From: Gallibacterium genomosp. 1
Lineage (GTDB): Bacteria > Pseudomonadota > Gammaproteobacteria > Enterobacterales > Pasteurellaceae
Assembly (NCBI RefSeq): GCF_000771875.1
Contig: NZ_JPXX01000012.1
Span: 43,230 to 107,229 of the forward strand
Length of the DNA: 64,000 nucleotides
Reading direction: 5' to 3'
Shown here: positions 10,501-23,259 of the stretch, piece by piece
Layout of the letters: each line of letters starts with the position of its first letter
Numbering within the stretch: the stretch's first letter is position 1
Position numbers and translations under genes: made by a program
The notes under the pieces: generated by a model
The model's input: the letters and a program-made list of their open reading frames with translations, nothing else
Databases searched by the model: none
Told to the model about the DNA's origin: nothing

Positions 10501-13500
10501 TGGTAAGTTTGCCGGTTCAAAACCGGTTGGCGTTGTCACTGTTGGCAATGACGAACAAACGCGTCGTGTTCAAGGTGTGGCAGCAGGGTTGATTGCAGAA
10601 AACTCAACCGATGCCATCAATGGTTCACAATTGTTTGCTACCAATACTTACCTCACCAATTTGGCAGAAAAAATCGGTCTTAACGGCAAACCTATTAATG
10701 GTGTTGATGGCGCCAGCGGTACTGACGGCGCAACTGTCGCCGGTCAAGACGGTACCGCCGGAGCAGAAGGTGCTCAAGGTGTACCGGGTGCTGACGGGAC
10801 AGATGGTTTACAAGGACCAGCCGGTCGTGATGGTTTAAACGACACGACTTTAGTGAATAAAGTGCAATCATTGCGTGATGGCGTAGCAGGGACAGTGGTG
10901 TATACCGATACCAACGGTAAACGCGTGTTAGCTGAAAATGGCAAATACTATTCTGCTGATATTGTGAGCGGTAAAGTAAAAGCCAACAACGGCTTGTGGT
11001 ATGACGCTAGCAAAGTTAACTCTGACGGCACCTTAAAAGATGCCAATGATACCAGCGGTAAAACATTAGCAGAATTAGGCACGGCTATTGGTAGCGATAA
11101 AGTGATGCTTTCTGCGGTGAATCCAGATGGTAAAACTGCAATACCGGTTACATTGGCAAATATTGCGAGTGTATTGAATATTCCGGCTGCAACAGCGGTC
11201 ACCTCAGTTGAGCAAGCCAAAAAATTTATCGGCACACCGGCTGTAGATGGTAAAGCAGCAAGCGGTCTTTATGATTTAAGAGAAGCGAACTTAAATCGAG
11301 CTGTTACCGTAGCCGATTTGCAAGCCTTAGGTTTAGCAGGGATTACCTTCACAGCCAATAGTGGTATAGCTGTGAATACGGCTATTGGCGGCACATTCAA
11401 AATCTTGGGTGATGGCTTAGGTGAAAATGGTGCGAATAAGTACATTAAAACGAAAACAACGACAGGTGGCGTTAATATCCAACTTGTCGATGCGTTACAA
11501 ACTAAATTGGATAATTTACCGGAGGATGTGAATAGCAGTTTAGCCGGTAAAGCGAATGTTGCCTTAGACAATATCACGGACGCTGGACGCAAAGTGATTG
11601 CCGATACGATTGTGGTGCAAGAGGATGCGAGCAAGGAATCGAGTGCTTTAAACGTGACCTCTACTTCGGACAGCTCCGGCAAGAAAACCGTCAATATCGC
11701 TTTGGACAATGATAAGATCAAAGAAATTGCCGGTACCAATCAACTTGAGCAAAACTATGCGAAAGCAGATGCCAGCAACATTACGAGCAAAAACGGCAAT
11801 CAACAGAAATGGCGTAATGCCTTGGGGGCAATGACATTTAGCGGTGATGCCGGTGAGCAACAGGCTAAAAAATTAGGTGAAGCCCTTAAAGTCTACGGTG
11901 GTAAAACTGAAGCGAGTGATTTGAGCAGCAATAATATCGGTGTGACTGCCGGTAGTGAAGGTTTATTGGTTCAATTAGCCAAAAATTTAACCGGATTGAC
12001 CTCAGCACAATTTACCGATAACGGCACTACCACCACGATTAACGGCGGTGGTGTGACAATTCAACCTAGCACCTCAGGTAGCACTGTCAGATTGACGCAA
12101 AATGGCTTGGATAATGGTGGTCAACGTATTCAAAATGTAGCAGATGCCACAGAAAACGGCGATGCTGTGAACAAAGGTCAGATGGAATCGATGGTGAGCA
12201 CAGCGACGACCATTATTACTAAAGATTTGACTGACAAAGGCTTTAAAGTAGCAGGTAATCAAGGCACTGAACAAACTATTAAACTAGGTTCAACCCTTAA
12301 TGTGAAAGGCGCTGAGAGTGGTAAACGTATCACGACAACGGCTGGCACAGATGGGCTAAGCATTGATTTAAGCCAAGATGTGAAAGACAAATTGGATAAA
12401 ATCCCTGATGAAGGATTGGTATCTGCTAATCAATCATTGAAATTAACAGCTAAAGATAATACTGCGACGGATCCGCAATCCTTTAATCAACAAGGTGGGC
12501 TTAATTTCACCGTCAGTGGTGATGGCTCTATTGATACCGTAGCGAGTGGTTCTACCGTAACGGTTAAGGTGGCTGAAAAAGGCATTGCGACAACGCATCT
12601 TGCTGATAAAGCAGTGACTACGGCTAAATTGGCTGATAATGCAGTCACTACGGCACAAATTCTCAATGGCACTATTCTCGAAGAGGATTTGGCAGAAGCC
12701 TTAAAACAAAAAATTAAGGCAGGTGGTGATTTATCGGATAACACTATTAAATTAACGGCCAACAACAATAGTACGACTGCTACACAAGCCCTTTCAAACG
12801 CAGAAATTGCGTTTGGTATTAATGGTGATGGCATCGATATTAAAACAGATGCCAGTGACAATACAGTAAACATTAGCTTAAATAAAGCGAATTCAGTCAC
12901 TAATGATACCACCGAAGGTAAAAAAGTGGTGTCATCCAGTGCTGTTTATGATGCAGTGAAAGGTGCGAAAACCAAAGTTGCAATTGCTGGTGACTCAAGT
13001 AAATTATTAAGCGTAAACAAAACAGAAAATGACGATTTAAGTGCCAATAGTTACATCCTTTCTTTAAACAAAGAAGGCGTTGCCAACAGCTTGAAGGATG
13101 ATTTTGCTAAAGTGGATGCCAGCAATTTAGACACTAGCAATGTGACTGCTTGGAAAAAGAAATTAGGCATAGATAATCTCGCTTCCAGTGTTTCCGGTAT
13201 TACCTTCAAAGGTGCGGCAAGCGGTTCAAACGATGCAGTGGTCGGCTTAAACAAAACATTGGATGTCAGTGGTACTGATATTGAAGCGAAAACGGCCGCA
13301 GCAAGTGATGGAACCAATGCCAAACTTGAACTCTCTTTATCACAAGCAGTGAAAGAGAAATTAAACCAAATCGACACCACTAAAGGCGTAGCGACTGCTA
13401 ATCAAACCATTGAATTGACCGCAGATAACAGCACCAAAACAGGTATACAGCGTCTAGATAAAGACGGCGGTATTAGTTTTGCTATTGGCGGTGAAGGTGC

Positions 13501-16500
13501 AATTGAAACCAATGCAAGCAATGGCAAAGTCACTATTAAAGTGAAAAACAGCGGTATTACAGAAACGATGTTGGCGGATAATGCTGTAACAACAGGCAAA
13601 ATCAAAGATGCGTCTGTTACCGGAGCGAAGATTGCTGAAGGCACGATTGCGAAATCGAAATTAGATCAAGCTGTTAGCAAAGAGATTAATGACGCTACGG
13701 CATTGTTGGATAATACCATTACCTTGAACGGTAATAATAGCTCAACCACTGCTCAACGCCTTGATTCCCCAAATATTGCGTTTAATATCAAAGGAGCGGA
13801 TGGCGGTGATATTACCACTACGGCTTCTAATAGCAATGTTACTTTGACATTAAACAAAGCCACTTCTATTACCAACACCGGTGATGACGCTAATCGTGTG
13901 GTCACTTCAAGTGCAGTTTACTCTGCGTTAGCGGCTGCGAAACCAGCGGTTGTTAAAGGGGAAGTCGCACAAGGGGATACCAACTTACTTGATATTGTTG
14001 GCACGAAGTCTGACGGTATTAATGGTGACACCTTTAAACTTTCGCTTTCTAAGAAAAACTTAGTGACTGCGTTGCAGGATGATTTTGTCAGTGCGGTCAA
14101 TGGCGCAGGGATTGCTGTGTTTGACGGTCAGACTACACCAAGCAAAAAAGCAGTTAATTTAGGTGAAGGTATCCAACTTTTAGGTGACGGTTATGTGAAT
14201 GCTACCTTTGAAACTAAAGATTATACTTACGCTGAGGGTGGCAAACAGCATAAAGCTCCTATCTTAAAATTTGGTGTGAGCGATCAAGTTAAAACAGCAA
14301 TTGAAAAGCTCAATAACGGCACTGCATTGTCCGGAGTGACCTTTAACTATAAAGCGAATGGTAATGGTTCAGCTGGAAAAGTAGGTTCGGTCAATGGTGA
14401 AACCGGCTTTGACTTCCGTGGTGACGGCTCACTTACCGCAACCAATAAAAATATTTTGATTTCTGTTGAACCGACTAAGCAAGAAAAAGCCGGTGTTATT
14501 GATTTCTCTTTAGCCGAAGATTTACGTGATGTTAAATCTATCGGTAGCGGCTCAAAAGATGCGACAGGCACTGCGGCACGTTTAAGCTTTAATAGTAAAA
14601 ACGGCGATACCGCTGCCAACATTACGGCTAGCAATGTGAAATTAACCGGTTTAGCCGATGGTGATATTAGCAAAACTTCCAGCGATGCGATTACCGGTAA
14701 ACAAATCTTTAATATTATTGGTGCTAACAATAGCGAACATGGCACTATTACTGATCGTTTGAATGATTTGGAAAGTGGTTTAAGAGGCACTGTGGTTTAT
14801 ACCGATAAAGACGGTAATAAACTGGTGAAAGTGACCAATGCAACCGGTGCAAGTGAGTTCTACAAAGCGACAGATGTTGCCGGCAAACATTACTACAATG
14901 GTCAATGGTATGAGACGACAGCGTGGAATGATGCTGAGGGTAAACCCACTGCCGAAGGTACAGGGACAGCTACTGTAGCAACGGTTAACACCGACAATAT
15001 CTTGCTTTCATTGGTAAGTGCAAAAGATGGTGCAACCACCACCCCAATTACTTTAGCTAACTTGGCAAGTGCCTTGGACTTACCAACCAGTAACTCAGCG
15101 ACGGCAGTAACTGCCGATATTGCCAAAACCAAAGTGACTGATTTATTAACAAAATCAGGTGCAGGTCTTGGTCGTGCAGCGACTGTAGCGGATTTGCAAG
15201 CGATTGCTCAAGCTGGTATCAGCTTCTTGGGTAATGAAGCTGATACTAATGCTATCCACAAAACGCTCGGTTCTGTGATGAAAATTGAAGGTAAATCAGG
15301 CGCTACTTATGGCTCTGGAGATAGTGTAGCTACTAACTATTCTGCTGATAATCTTATTACCTATAAAGATGGTGATGTGCTTCGTATCGCAATGAAAACT
15401 AAACCAACTTTCCAAGGCGTAAGTTTACAAAATGGTACAGATCCAGAGATTAATTTAACACCAGGAAAAACCGATAACAATTCGCCAACATTAACCGTAT
15501 CTTCCGGTACTGACAGTAATTCAAAAGATGTTGTTCTCAATGGTATTGCTGCTGGTACTGAACCAAATTCTGCAGTGAATAAAGCTCAATTGGATGTGGT
15601 GGCTAACGCGGTGGGGCTTAATGGCGAAAATGGTATTAATGGCGTAGATGGTGCTAATGGTCCATCTGGTCAAGACGGTTTAAACGGTCAAAGCCTAGCC
15701 AACAAAGTACAAGCTTTGCGTGACGGTTTGGCTGGTACCGTGGTGTATACCGATGCCAAAGGAGTTCGGGTAATGTCTGAAGATGGTAAATATTACTATC
15801 CAGAAACCTTAACCAAAAATATGAAGAAAGCTAATGACGGCTTATGGTATGTTGCCAGCAATGTGAATGCCGATGGTACGGTGAAAGAAGAGGGTAAAAA
15901 TACCGGTAAAAAATTAGAAGCTTTAGATGGGGCTGGTGATAAAAAATTGGATGCCAATGAAGTTATTCTTTCAGCGGTTAATGCAACTGGCAATACCACC
16001 ACACCGATTAGTGTGTCTAATTTAGCCAGTGTGTTGGGAGCTATTCCAACAACAGTCACAACGATTGATGCAAAATTTAACGATGCTAAAGCCAAAGTGG
16101 GTGCATTATTAGCGGGTATTAACCCTACGGATAAAGATAAAGAACCTGAGCAACAAACTAAAGTAGATCTAGATCGTGCTGCTACAGCGGCTGATCTTCA
16201 AGTGTTGGCTCAAGCTGGCCTTGCTTTCCAAGGCAATGATGAGGCGGTAGTCAATCGTGCTTTATCACAGACTTTAAGCATTAAAGGTGAGGGCATAACA
16301 AAACAGAATTACTCTGCTTTCCAAAGTGCCTCAGGCAATATTGTGGTGGGTAAAGATGCTAGCGAAGGTACTTTAGTGGTGAAATTAGCTAAAGATCTTA
16401 ATAATATCCACTCGATTGGCGCGGGCGCTTTAGGCAATGGCAATTCTGCGCGTATCACCTTTACAGATAAATCAGGTACGATGACGGCACCTGAGATTTC

Positions 16501-19500
16501 TGTGAATAATGCCAAACTTAAACAAGTGGAGAATGGTGAAATCAGCGCAAGTAGTCAAGATGCGATTAACGGTCGTCAATTAAACACCTCTATTTCCAGT
16601 TTTGCGACAGTATTGGGCGAAGACTTTAGCAATAAAAATGGCTCAATAAGCTATACAGGCGAAAAAGGTATTGGCGGCACCGGTAAAAACACTGTGGCAG
16701 AGGCGATTTCTGCGTTAAATACAAGTGTTACTAGTACGGGCATTACCTTTAAAGCCGAAGGCCCTTCCAATGCACAAACCATTACCAAAACACTGGGTCA
16801 AACGCTTGAATTTGTGACCGAAAATGACGCGACAGATACCAGCTTCAAAGGAGAGAATATCGTCACTGCGATAAAAGATGGCAAGGTAAATATTGCGCTT
16901 AAACAAGCCAGTGCACAGGATGTAAAAGATGGCAAAGGTGGTCTTGTTACTTCTGATGTGCTTAAAAAATATGTCACTGACCAAGTGGGTACTGGTCAAT
17001 TGGCTTATAAAGCCAATGGTGAAAATCCAACTAAACATGTGGCTTTAAATACTGGATTGACATTTGCTGCGAGTGCAACCAATGGTAGCGGAACGACTAA
17101 TTTAACGGCGAGCACGGCAGATAGTGGTGTTGTGAATTACAAACTTAATGATGTCTTAACAGGCATTACCTCTATCTCTGGTGAAGGGGGCAATGACTTA
17201 GCAGCTAAATTAAGCTTTATTAAAGGTGTGGCACAATCAGGCGATACGCCTGCACAAGCGCCACAAATTTCTGTCAACAATGCCAAAATCACCAATGTGG
17301 CTAATGGTGTTGAAGATAGCGATGCGGTTAATATGGGGCAGTTATCTGCGGTGAAAAAATCTATTACGGATTTGCAAACTGCCAGCAATAGTGCTTCTAT
17401 TGCGTATAAAGTTACCGATAGTAAAGGGGTAACCAGCGATGGCGGTAAGACACCGTTGACTACCGGCTTTAACTTTACCAGCCTTTCTGACAATATCGAG
17501 ATTAGCAAAGGGGCGGATAATGGTGGTCAAATTAAGTTTAATCTTAAAGATCAGTTGACCGGTATAAGTTCTATCCAGGGACCAAAAACCTCAAGCACAC
17601 CATTGTTGATCACATTGGGCGAAGGTATCCTAACCTTAAGTGGTAGCGGTACTAAAAATGGCGCACAAATCAAGGGTGTGCTTAAAGGTGTGGATGACAC
17701 GGATGCTGTGAATATGGCTCAACTTAAAACGATGGCAACAACAGTAGGTGCTAAAGTGGGTCCAGATGGTGAAATCACGGCACCGACATTTGATACCGCT
17801 GTCAAAGGTAGTGGTACTAATAATACAGCACCGGAAAAACCAGAAAGCTTGAAAGGTGCGGTAGATGATTTAATCACTGCCAATAATAAAGGGCTTACCT
17901 TTAGTGATGGTAAAAACACTACGACGAAGTATTTTGGGGATACTTTAGTGGCGAAATCCGCTGATTTGAGTGATACCGCTTACAAAGGCAAAAATCTCAA
18001 AACAGAGGTGCAAGACGGTAATTTATTGCTTGCAATGAAAGACAAGCCAGAATTTGCCGCGTTGGCTTTAAAAGCAGGCGATAATGCGCCGATTATTAAC
18101 CTTACTCCGAATACAGATGCCAATAAACCTGCAATTAGTTTATCTTCGGGTACTGATGGTAATTCAAAAGATGTCGTTCTCAATGGTATTGCAGCCGGTA
18201 CTGCTGATAATTCTGCAGTTAATCTTGCACAATTGAACAATTTGAGAAATTTTATTGGTGTGGGTAAAGACGGTAGCAACGGTGTTAATGGTGTAGATGG
18301 TGTCGATGGTAAAAATGGTACGCCTGCTATTGGTCAGCAAGGGGTTCCAGGCAAAGAGGGACAAAATGGTCAAAGACTCGTAGGAGCAGCGGGTCAAGAT
18401 GGCTTAAATGGCACCACTGTCATCAACAAAGTACAAGCCTTGCGTGATGGGGTAGCCGGCACTATGGTGTATACCGACACAGCAGGTAATCGTTTGATTG
18501 CCGAAAACGGCACTTTCTACAAAACAGACTTGGTAAATAATTATGCCAAAGCCAATGATGGCTTATGGTATGCCAAAGACAAAGTTAATGCTGACGGTTC
18601 TGTCGCGACAGATGTTGCTGGTCAAGGTAAATCCTTAAAAGAGCTTGCTAAGTTAGCTGGCAATGAGGATTTGATTGCGAAATCCGATAAGGTGATTCTT
18701 TCTGCGGTCAATGCCGATGGTCAAACTACGCAACCAATCACGATTGCCAACTTAAAAGACAATCTTGTGGTTGCTGAGGTAACTTCTGCAGAGCAGGCAA
18801 ATGCTGAAAACTTAGCCAAAGCTGCCAATGGCGGTAAAGACTTGACTGACGAGCAAAAAGCAGCTGTCGCCAAGGCTTTAAAAGAGCAAAAAGTAAATGC
18901 CACTGTTGCTAGTTTATTAGCCAACACCAATACCAATACCAATGAGCTTAGCCGTGCTGTAACCTTGCGTGACTTACAAACTGTGGCGCAAGCCGGTTTA
19001 AGCTTTGCCGGTAATGACAGCAACAATCCAATTCATCAAGCGTTAGGCACAACCTTGTTGATTCAAGGTAAATCTGGTGCGACCTATAGTGAGGCTGTTT
19101 ATTCAGCGGATAATTTAATTACGCGCAATGATAAAGGCACACTTCGCATAGAAATGAAGAAAACTCCAACCTTTGATGGCATTATCTTGGATGGTAAAGG
19201 TCAAGACGGTAAAGATGGCAAAGACGGTTATATTGGCGTCGATGCTGAGGGTAATGTTGTCGTGAAAAATGGTGTGGATGGTCTTGCTGGTAAAGATGGT
19301 AAAGACGGTGTTGATGGTGCTTCAAAAGTCCTCACTGAGGGTAGCGTCAATGCTTCTGCACAATTGACCTACAAAGCCGAAGGTCAAGGTTACACCGATA
19401 AAGACGGTCAAAAGGTTGATAAACCAACCGTTTCACTTGCCGATGGTCTTAACTTTAAAGGGGATAGCAATATCAAAACTGCGGTCAATGCCAACGGTGA

Positions 19501-20884
19501 AGTTGATATCACCTTAAATAAAGACTTAACCGTAGATTCTATTGGTGGTGGTAAAGATAAAGGTAGTTTGAGTTTTGGTTCAACTACCGATACAAATGAT
19601 AAAGGTGAGGAAACCATTGTCAAAACCATTAATGTTAATAACTCACGTATTATCGGTATTGCGGACGGCAAAAACCGAGGCGATGCGGTGAATAAAGGTC
19701 AAATGGATGACGCAATTGGTGCAGTGAATACCAATATCAACAACATTAAAAATGAGGTTGTGAATAAAGGTATGAATTTTGCGACCAGCAATGATGGTGG
19801 TAAAACAAAGAATTCACAAACAGCGAAATTGGGCGATACTGTAGTGGTGAAAGCCGGTTCGAATGTTAGTATTTCTGAAGTGAAGAAAGATGATGATAAA
19901 GGAACATTCAGTTATACCATTAGCGTCAAAGGTATTCCAATGACCTATGTTGATGCGGATGGTAAACCGTTGGTTCAAGTCGGTGATGACTTCTATCATT
20001 TGCAGGAAAACGGTGCAGTCAACTTTGCCTCTACCGCAACACCGGCAGGTGTTAAAGTGGTGAAAGATACCACTAAACTTAATGACAAAGCGGTTGTTAA
20101 CGATCAGTTGAGTACGGTTGATGTTGCCAAAGGTGAGATCAAAAATGGTTCACAACAGGCGGTAACCGGCGGTCAAGTGGCAGATCTTTTAGGTGTGACA
20201 GTTGATAAAGACGGAAAAGTCAAAGACAGTAAAAGTGGTGAAAACGGTATTGGTGGCACTGGTAAGAATACTATGAGTGAAGCAATTTCCGAAACAGTGA
20301 AGATTGCTAAATCCAGTAATACAGAAGTGAAAGCAGGCAAGAATGTGATTGTAACTAAAGGTACAGGCACAAATGGAACAACTGCTTATACCGTAAGTAT
20401 GGATACTAGAAATTTGGAAGTGGAAAAATTGATCCTAGGTAAAGGAGACAATAAGACCACGATCTCGGTTGTTAACCAGTCACAATATCAAGGCAGTGAA
20501 AAAGCGATTGATGTTGGTGGTACACGTATTACCAATGTTAAAGATGGCATTGATCCGACCGATGCGGTTAATATTCGTCAAATGAATAAATTGGCGAATG
20601 CAACCAGCAAAGCGATTAACAATGTTAATCGTCGTGTTGACCACTTAACCCAAGAATCAAGAGCCGGAATTGCCGGAGCAATGGCAACTGCTGGATTGCA
20701 GCAAGCCACTGAACGTGGACGTACTACGGTTTCTGTTGGCTCAGCGGTGTTCAAAGGTGAAAGTGCAGTGGCGTTAGGGATTTCCAAACTTTCTGATAGC
20801 GGTAAAGTCGGCATTCGTATTTCCGGTATGACCACCAGTAACGGTGACACTGGCGGTTCGGTCAGTGTTGGTTATACTTGGTAG
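7545..20884 (+). CDS. Giant trimeric autotransporter adhesin, phase-variable and out of frame here
   Basis: Type Vc surface adhesin of about 4,446 residues once the frame is restored. The ATG at 7545 has a GAGGG ribosome site and opens an ESPR leader (MNHIFRVIFDHIKGVFIAVS). After 44 codons it enters a G10 run, and in this sequence it stops at TAA 7692-7694, giving 49 residues. The frame from 7688 on encodes the rest of the signal peptide (KLKSFVLSLISSSLFLVVGF, cut after SLA) and stays open to 20884. G11 or G8 would join the two parts. The passenger has YadA-like head repeats (about 7900-9320 and 9960-10400), about twelve neck motifs of the DAVN-xx-QL kind, four collagen-like Gly-X-Y stretches, and a repeated module with VVYTD and GLWY in four copies plus a partial fifth. 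The YadA anchor is at about 20525-20881 and ends in Trp. An internal start at TTG 7733 lacks a ribosome site and would lose most of the signal peptide. Confidence 0.9.
7677..7686 (+). repeat. G10 homopolymer tract in the adhesin signal peptide (likely phase switch)
   Basis: Ten consecutive G bases inside the coding region, after codon 44 of the autotransporter gene. The upstream frame meets TAA at 7692, while the downstream frame is shifted by one. Slipped-strand gain of one G or loss of two would fuse them. Such G runs in surface genes are classic contingency loci. A sequencing miscount of one G is the main alternative for the OFF state itself. Confidence 0.85.
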
Positions 20885-20913
20885 TTTTTGCCACAGCTAT
20901 AAATGAAAATAGA

Positions 20914-20945
20914 AGAAGTGCATTGCGAAATGTACTTCTTTTTTG
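20914..20945 (+). terminator. Rho-independent terminator after the adhesin gene
   Basis: The 11-base arms AGAAGTGCATT (20914-20924) and AATGTACTTCT (20929-20939) pair with one G-U pair over the loop GCGA and are followed by a T run. The next gene, dprA, is convergent. Confidence 0.85.
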
Positions 20946-20986
20946 AGTATAAAATAGTGAGTTAAGTGAAATTAGCGCAAGCACAA

Positions 20987-22183
20987 TTAACCGATATTTT
21001 TAATATAACCTCCTTGAATCTGTTGCACTGCACCGAGAATTTCCAGTTCCAATAGATCGGTAAGAATTTGATCGATAGGGCGATTTAATGCAGTCGAAAG
21101 TTCATCCGGTGAAATCGCAGTTGCACTGTTTAATTGTTGCATTAATGCTTGATGTTGTGGCGGAATATCAAGTTTGATCACCGCTTTTTTGTTGATGGTC
21201 GGCGGCGTGTAACCGGATTTTGCTTGTGGTGATATTGCGATCGTGCTTTGTGCAGTAGAGCTATTGCCGGTTGGCGTTTGTATCTCCATTGCTGGTGTAA
21301 ACGGCATTAATGATGAAATTTGCGGTGTTAGAATCTCTAATACATCCTGTGCATTTTCAATTAACCACGCCCCTTGTTTGATTAAGTGATGGCAACCTTG
21401 ACTCAATGGATTGTCCAATGCACCTGGAACGGCGAACACTTCGCGATTTTGTTCCAATGCCAGACGTGCAGTAATTAATGAACCGCTTTTTTGCGAGGCT
21501 TCGATGACGATGGTGCCGAACGAGAGACCGCTGATAATTCGGTTGCGGCGTGGAAAATTTTCTGCAATGGGAGGTGTGTCGGGGAACAGTTCCGACAGCA
21601 ATGCACCGTTGTTTTCTAGAATCTGTTGTGCCAATTTTTTGTGGCGAGCCGGATAGAGTTGATTCAATCCACTACCCAAAACGGCAATGGTTTTACCGTG
21701 ATTATCCAAAGCGGCACGATGACAAATGCCGTCAATGCCTAAGGCTAAACCACTGTTGATAGTAATTCCGCTATGTACCAATTCGCCGGCAATAGTTTGG
21801 GCGTAATGTTCGCCATAAGGTGAACAATAGCGACTACCTACCATAGCGATTTGTGGAGAAGAAAGTACATCAATGTTACCTTTTACAAACAGCAATGGTG
21901 GTGCGGAGCGAGTTTGTTTCAACAAGAATGGGTACCTGTGATCAAAATAGTGCAGAATATGATTTCCTGCCTGTTGCTGCCAATTTAGAATGGAGTCAAT
22001 AATTGCTTGTTGCGGCGAGTACCAAGCTTGAATTTGAGTGCTATTCCAACCAATATCTATCAAATTTTTCTTATCATAGGTGAGTAAGGTTTCGATTGTT
22101 ATCTGTTCAATTAATTGTTGAATTCTAATCGCACCAAAATTTGGTAATAATGATAAACGTAAAAGCGTGGTTAATGTTTGCAT
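20987..22183 (-). CDS. dprA: DNA-processing protein DprA (Smf)
   Basis: DprA binds incoming single-stranded DNA during natural transformation and loads RecA on it. The reading frame runs back to 22420, but the ATG at 22183 (MQTLTTLLRLSLLPNFG) gives 398 residues, close to the usual 370-400, and the extra N-terminus is unlike the family. An N-terminal SAM-like region comes first. It is followed by the Rossmann domain with MVGSR, SGLALGID, GSGLNQLYPARH, FPRRNRIISGLS and EASQKSGSLITA, the core ssDNA and dimerisation region. A C-terminal winged-helix domain comes last (about 325-398), after a low-complexity linker. It is divergent from def, as in many bacteria where dprA and def adjoin. Its presence suggests the organism can be competent. 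Confidence 0.93.
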   Translation of the reverse strand: MQTLTTLLRLSLLPNFGAIRIQQLIEQITIETLLTYDKKNLIDIGWNSTQIQAWYSPQQAIIDSILNWQQQAGNHILHYFDHRYPFLLKQTRSAPPLLFVKGNIDVLSSPQIAMVGSRYCSPYGEHYAQTIAGELVHSGITINSGLALGIDGICHRAALDNHGKTIAVLGSGLNQLYPARHKKLAQQILENNGALLSELFPDTPPIAENFPRRNRIISGLSFGTIVIEASQKSGSLITARLALEQNREVFAVPGALDNPLSQGCHHLIKQGAWLIENAQDVLEILTPQISSLMPFTPAMEIQTPTGNSSTAQSTIAISPQAKSGYTPPTINKKAVIKLDIPPQHQALMQQLNSATAISPDELSTALNRPIDQILTDLLELEILGAVQQIQGGYIKNIG

Positions 22184-22362
22184 AGTAGAAAAAAGATTGA
22201 AAAAAATGCACTTTACCTCATTAATAGAGGTTGTCAGGAATATCATTGAAAAAATGTGAAGCTGATCGAAAATTAAAGATAAAACGATTTTTACGTTATA
22301 ATTTGCGGTGTTAATTGCTGAAAAAATCAGTAAAATGCGAGATTTTAAAAAAGGATGAGAAT

Positions 22363-22878
22363 ATGGCGATATTAGATGTGTTATGTTTTCCCGATGAACG
22401 TTTGAGAACAGTTGCAGCACCAGTGGAAAAGGTGGACGATGAAATTCGGGAGTTTATCGATAATATGTTTGAAACAATGTATCAACAAGAGGGGATTGGT
22501 TTAGCTGCAACACAAGTTAACCGTCATCAACGTATTATCACGATTGATGTTGAGGGCGATAAAAGTAATCAATTGGTTTTGATTAATCCGGAAATTGTCG
22601 AGAGTGACGGCGAAACCGGAATTGAAGAGGGATGTTTATCAGTACCCGGCTTTAGAGGTTTAGTGCCACGTAAAGAGAAAGTTACAGTTAAAGCGCTGGA
22701 TCGCAACGGCGAACCGTTTACGCTTGAGGCTAGCGATTTGTTGGCAATTTGTATTCAACACGAAATTGATCACTTAAATGGTGTGATGTTTGTTGATTAT
22801 TTGTCTCCGCTAAAACGAAATCGTATTAAAGACAAGCTAGTGAAATATAAAAAACAATTGGAACGTGCTAATAAGTAA
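22363..22878 (+). CDS. def: Peptide deformylase
   Basis: Removes the formyl group from the N-terminal methionine of new proteins, using a metal (Fe2+ or Zn2+). The ATG at 22363 follows an AAGGATGAG ribosome site and gives 171 residues, matching E. coli (169); the longer frame from 22315 is not needed. All three family motifs are present: [16 protein letters not shown] with the metal-binding Cys, and QHEIDHLNG with two metal-binding His and the catalytic Glu. In relatives fmt usually follows directly; here a strong terminator and then an IS200/IS605-like element follow instead. Confidence 0.97.
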   Translation: MAILDVLCFPDERLRTVAAPVEKVDDEIREFIDNMFETMYQQEGIGLAATQVNRHQRIITIDVEGDKSNQLVLINPEIVESDGETGIEEGCLSVPGFRGLVPRKEKVTVKALDRNGEPFTLEASDLLAICIQHEIDHLNGVMFVDYLSPLKRNRIKDKLVKYKKQLERANK

Positions 22879-22919
22879 TAAAAAATATTCGCTTAATGCA
22901 AGATTTCAGGCTGTTGACA

Positions 22920-22949
22920 AACCTACGATATTTCATCGTAGGTTTTTTT
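22920..22949 (+). terminator. Rho-independent terminator after def
   Basis: The arms AACCTACGAT (22920-22929) and ATCGTAGGTT (22935-22944) enclose the loop ATTTC, and a T run follows. The sequence from here to about 23050 is AT-rich and shows no gene. Confidence 0.9.
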
Positions 22950-23259
22950 ATTTCTTAAATATTTTAATGCTTTTCAATTTAAATTAGGATTAAAAATGTT
23001 TAGTGAGGTTTTATTAGATATTGTGATTGTGAAGTAGTTTTTATCAGATTGTGCCGTAAAATTCTGTCCTTAAGTGCGGGGATATAAGGTACAAACGGTG
23101 TGAGCCGTTTCAAACCTAACTAATAGGATGTTTGTTGTTGCTCGATGTATTGGCGAATATATACACATTAAAAATACAAGGTTTGCTGTGTCTAATTTCC
23201 TTTTCTTTTTTCATAGACCAAGTGTAGAATGCGGAAAAATTACATTCTAAATCTTGTTA

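Noticed and set aside
7900..20500. Repeats in the adhesin gene as a CRISPR array
   Set aside because: Repeat units are coding, of varying length and diverged; there are no regular spacers.
7862..20850. Many minus-strand reading frames of 60-156 codons within the adhesin gene
   Set aside because: They are shadows of a long repetitive coding gene: no ribosome sites, no family resemblance and low-complexity products.
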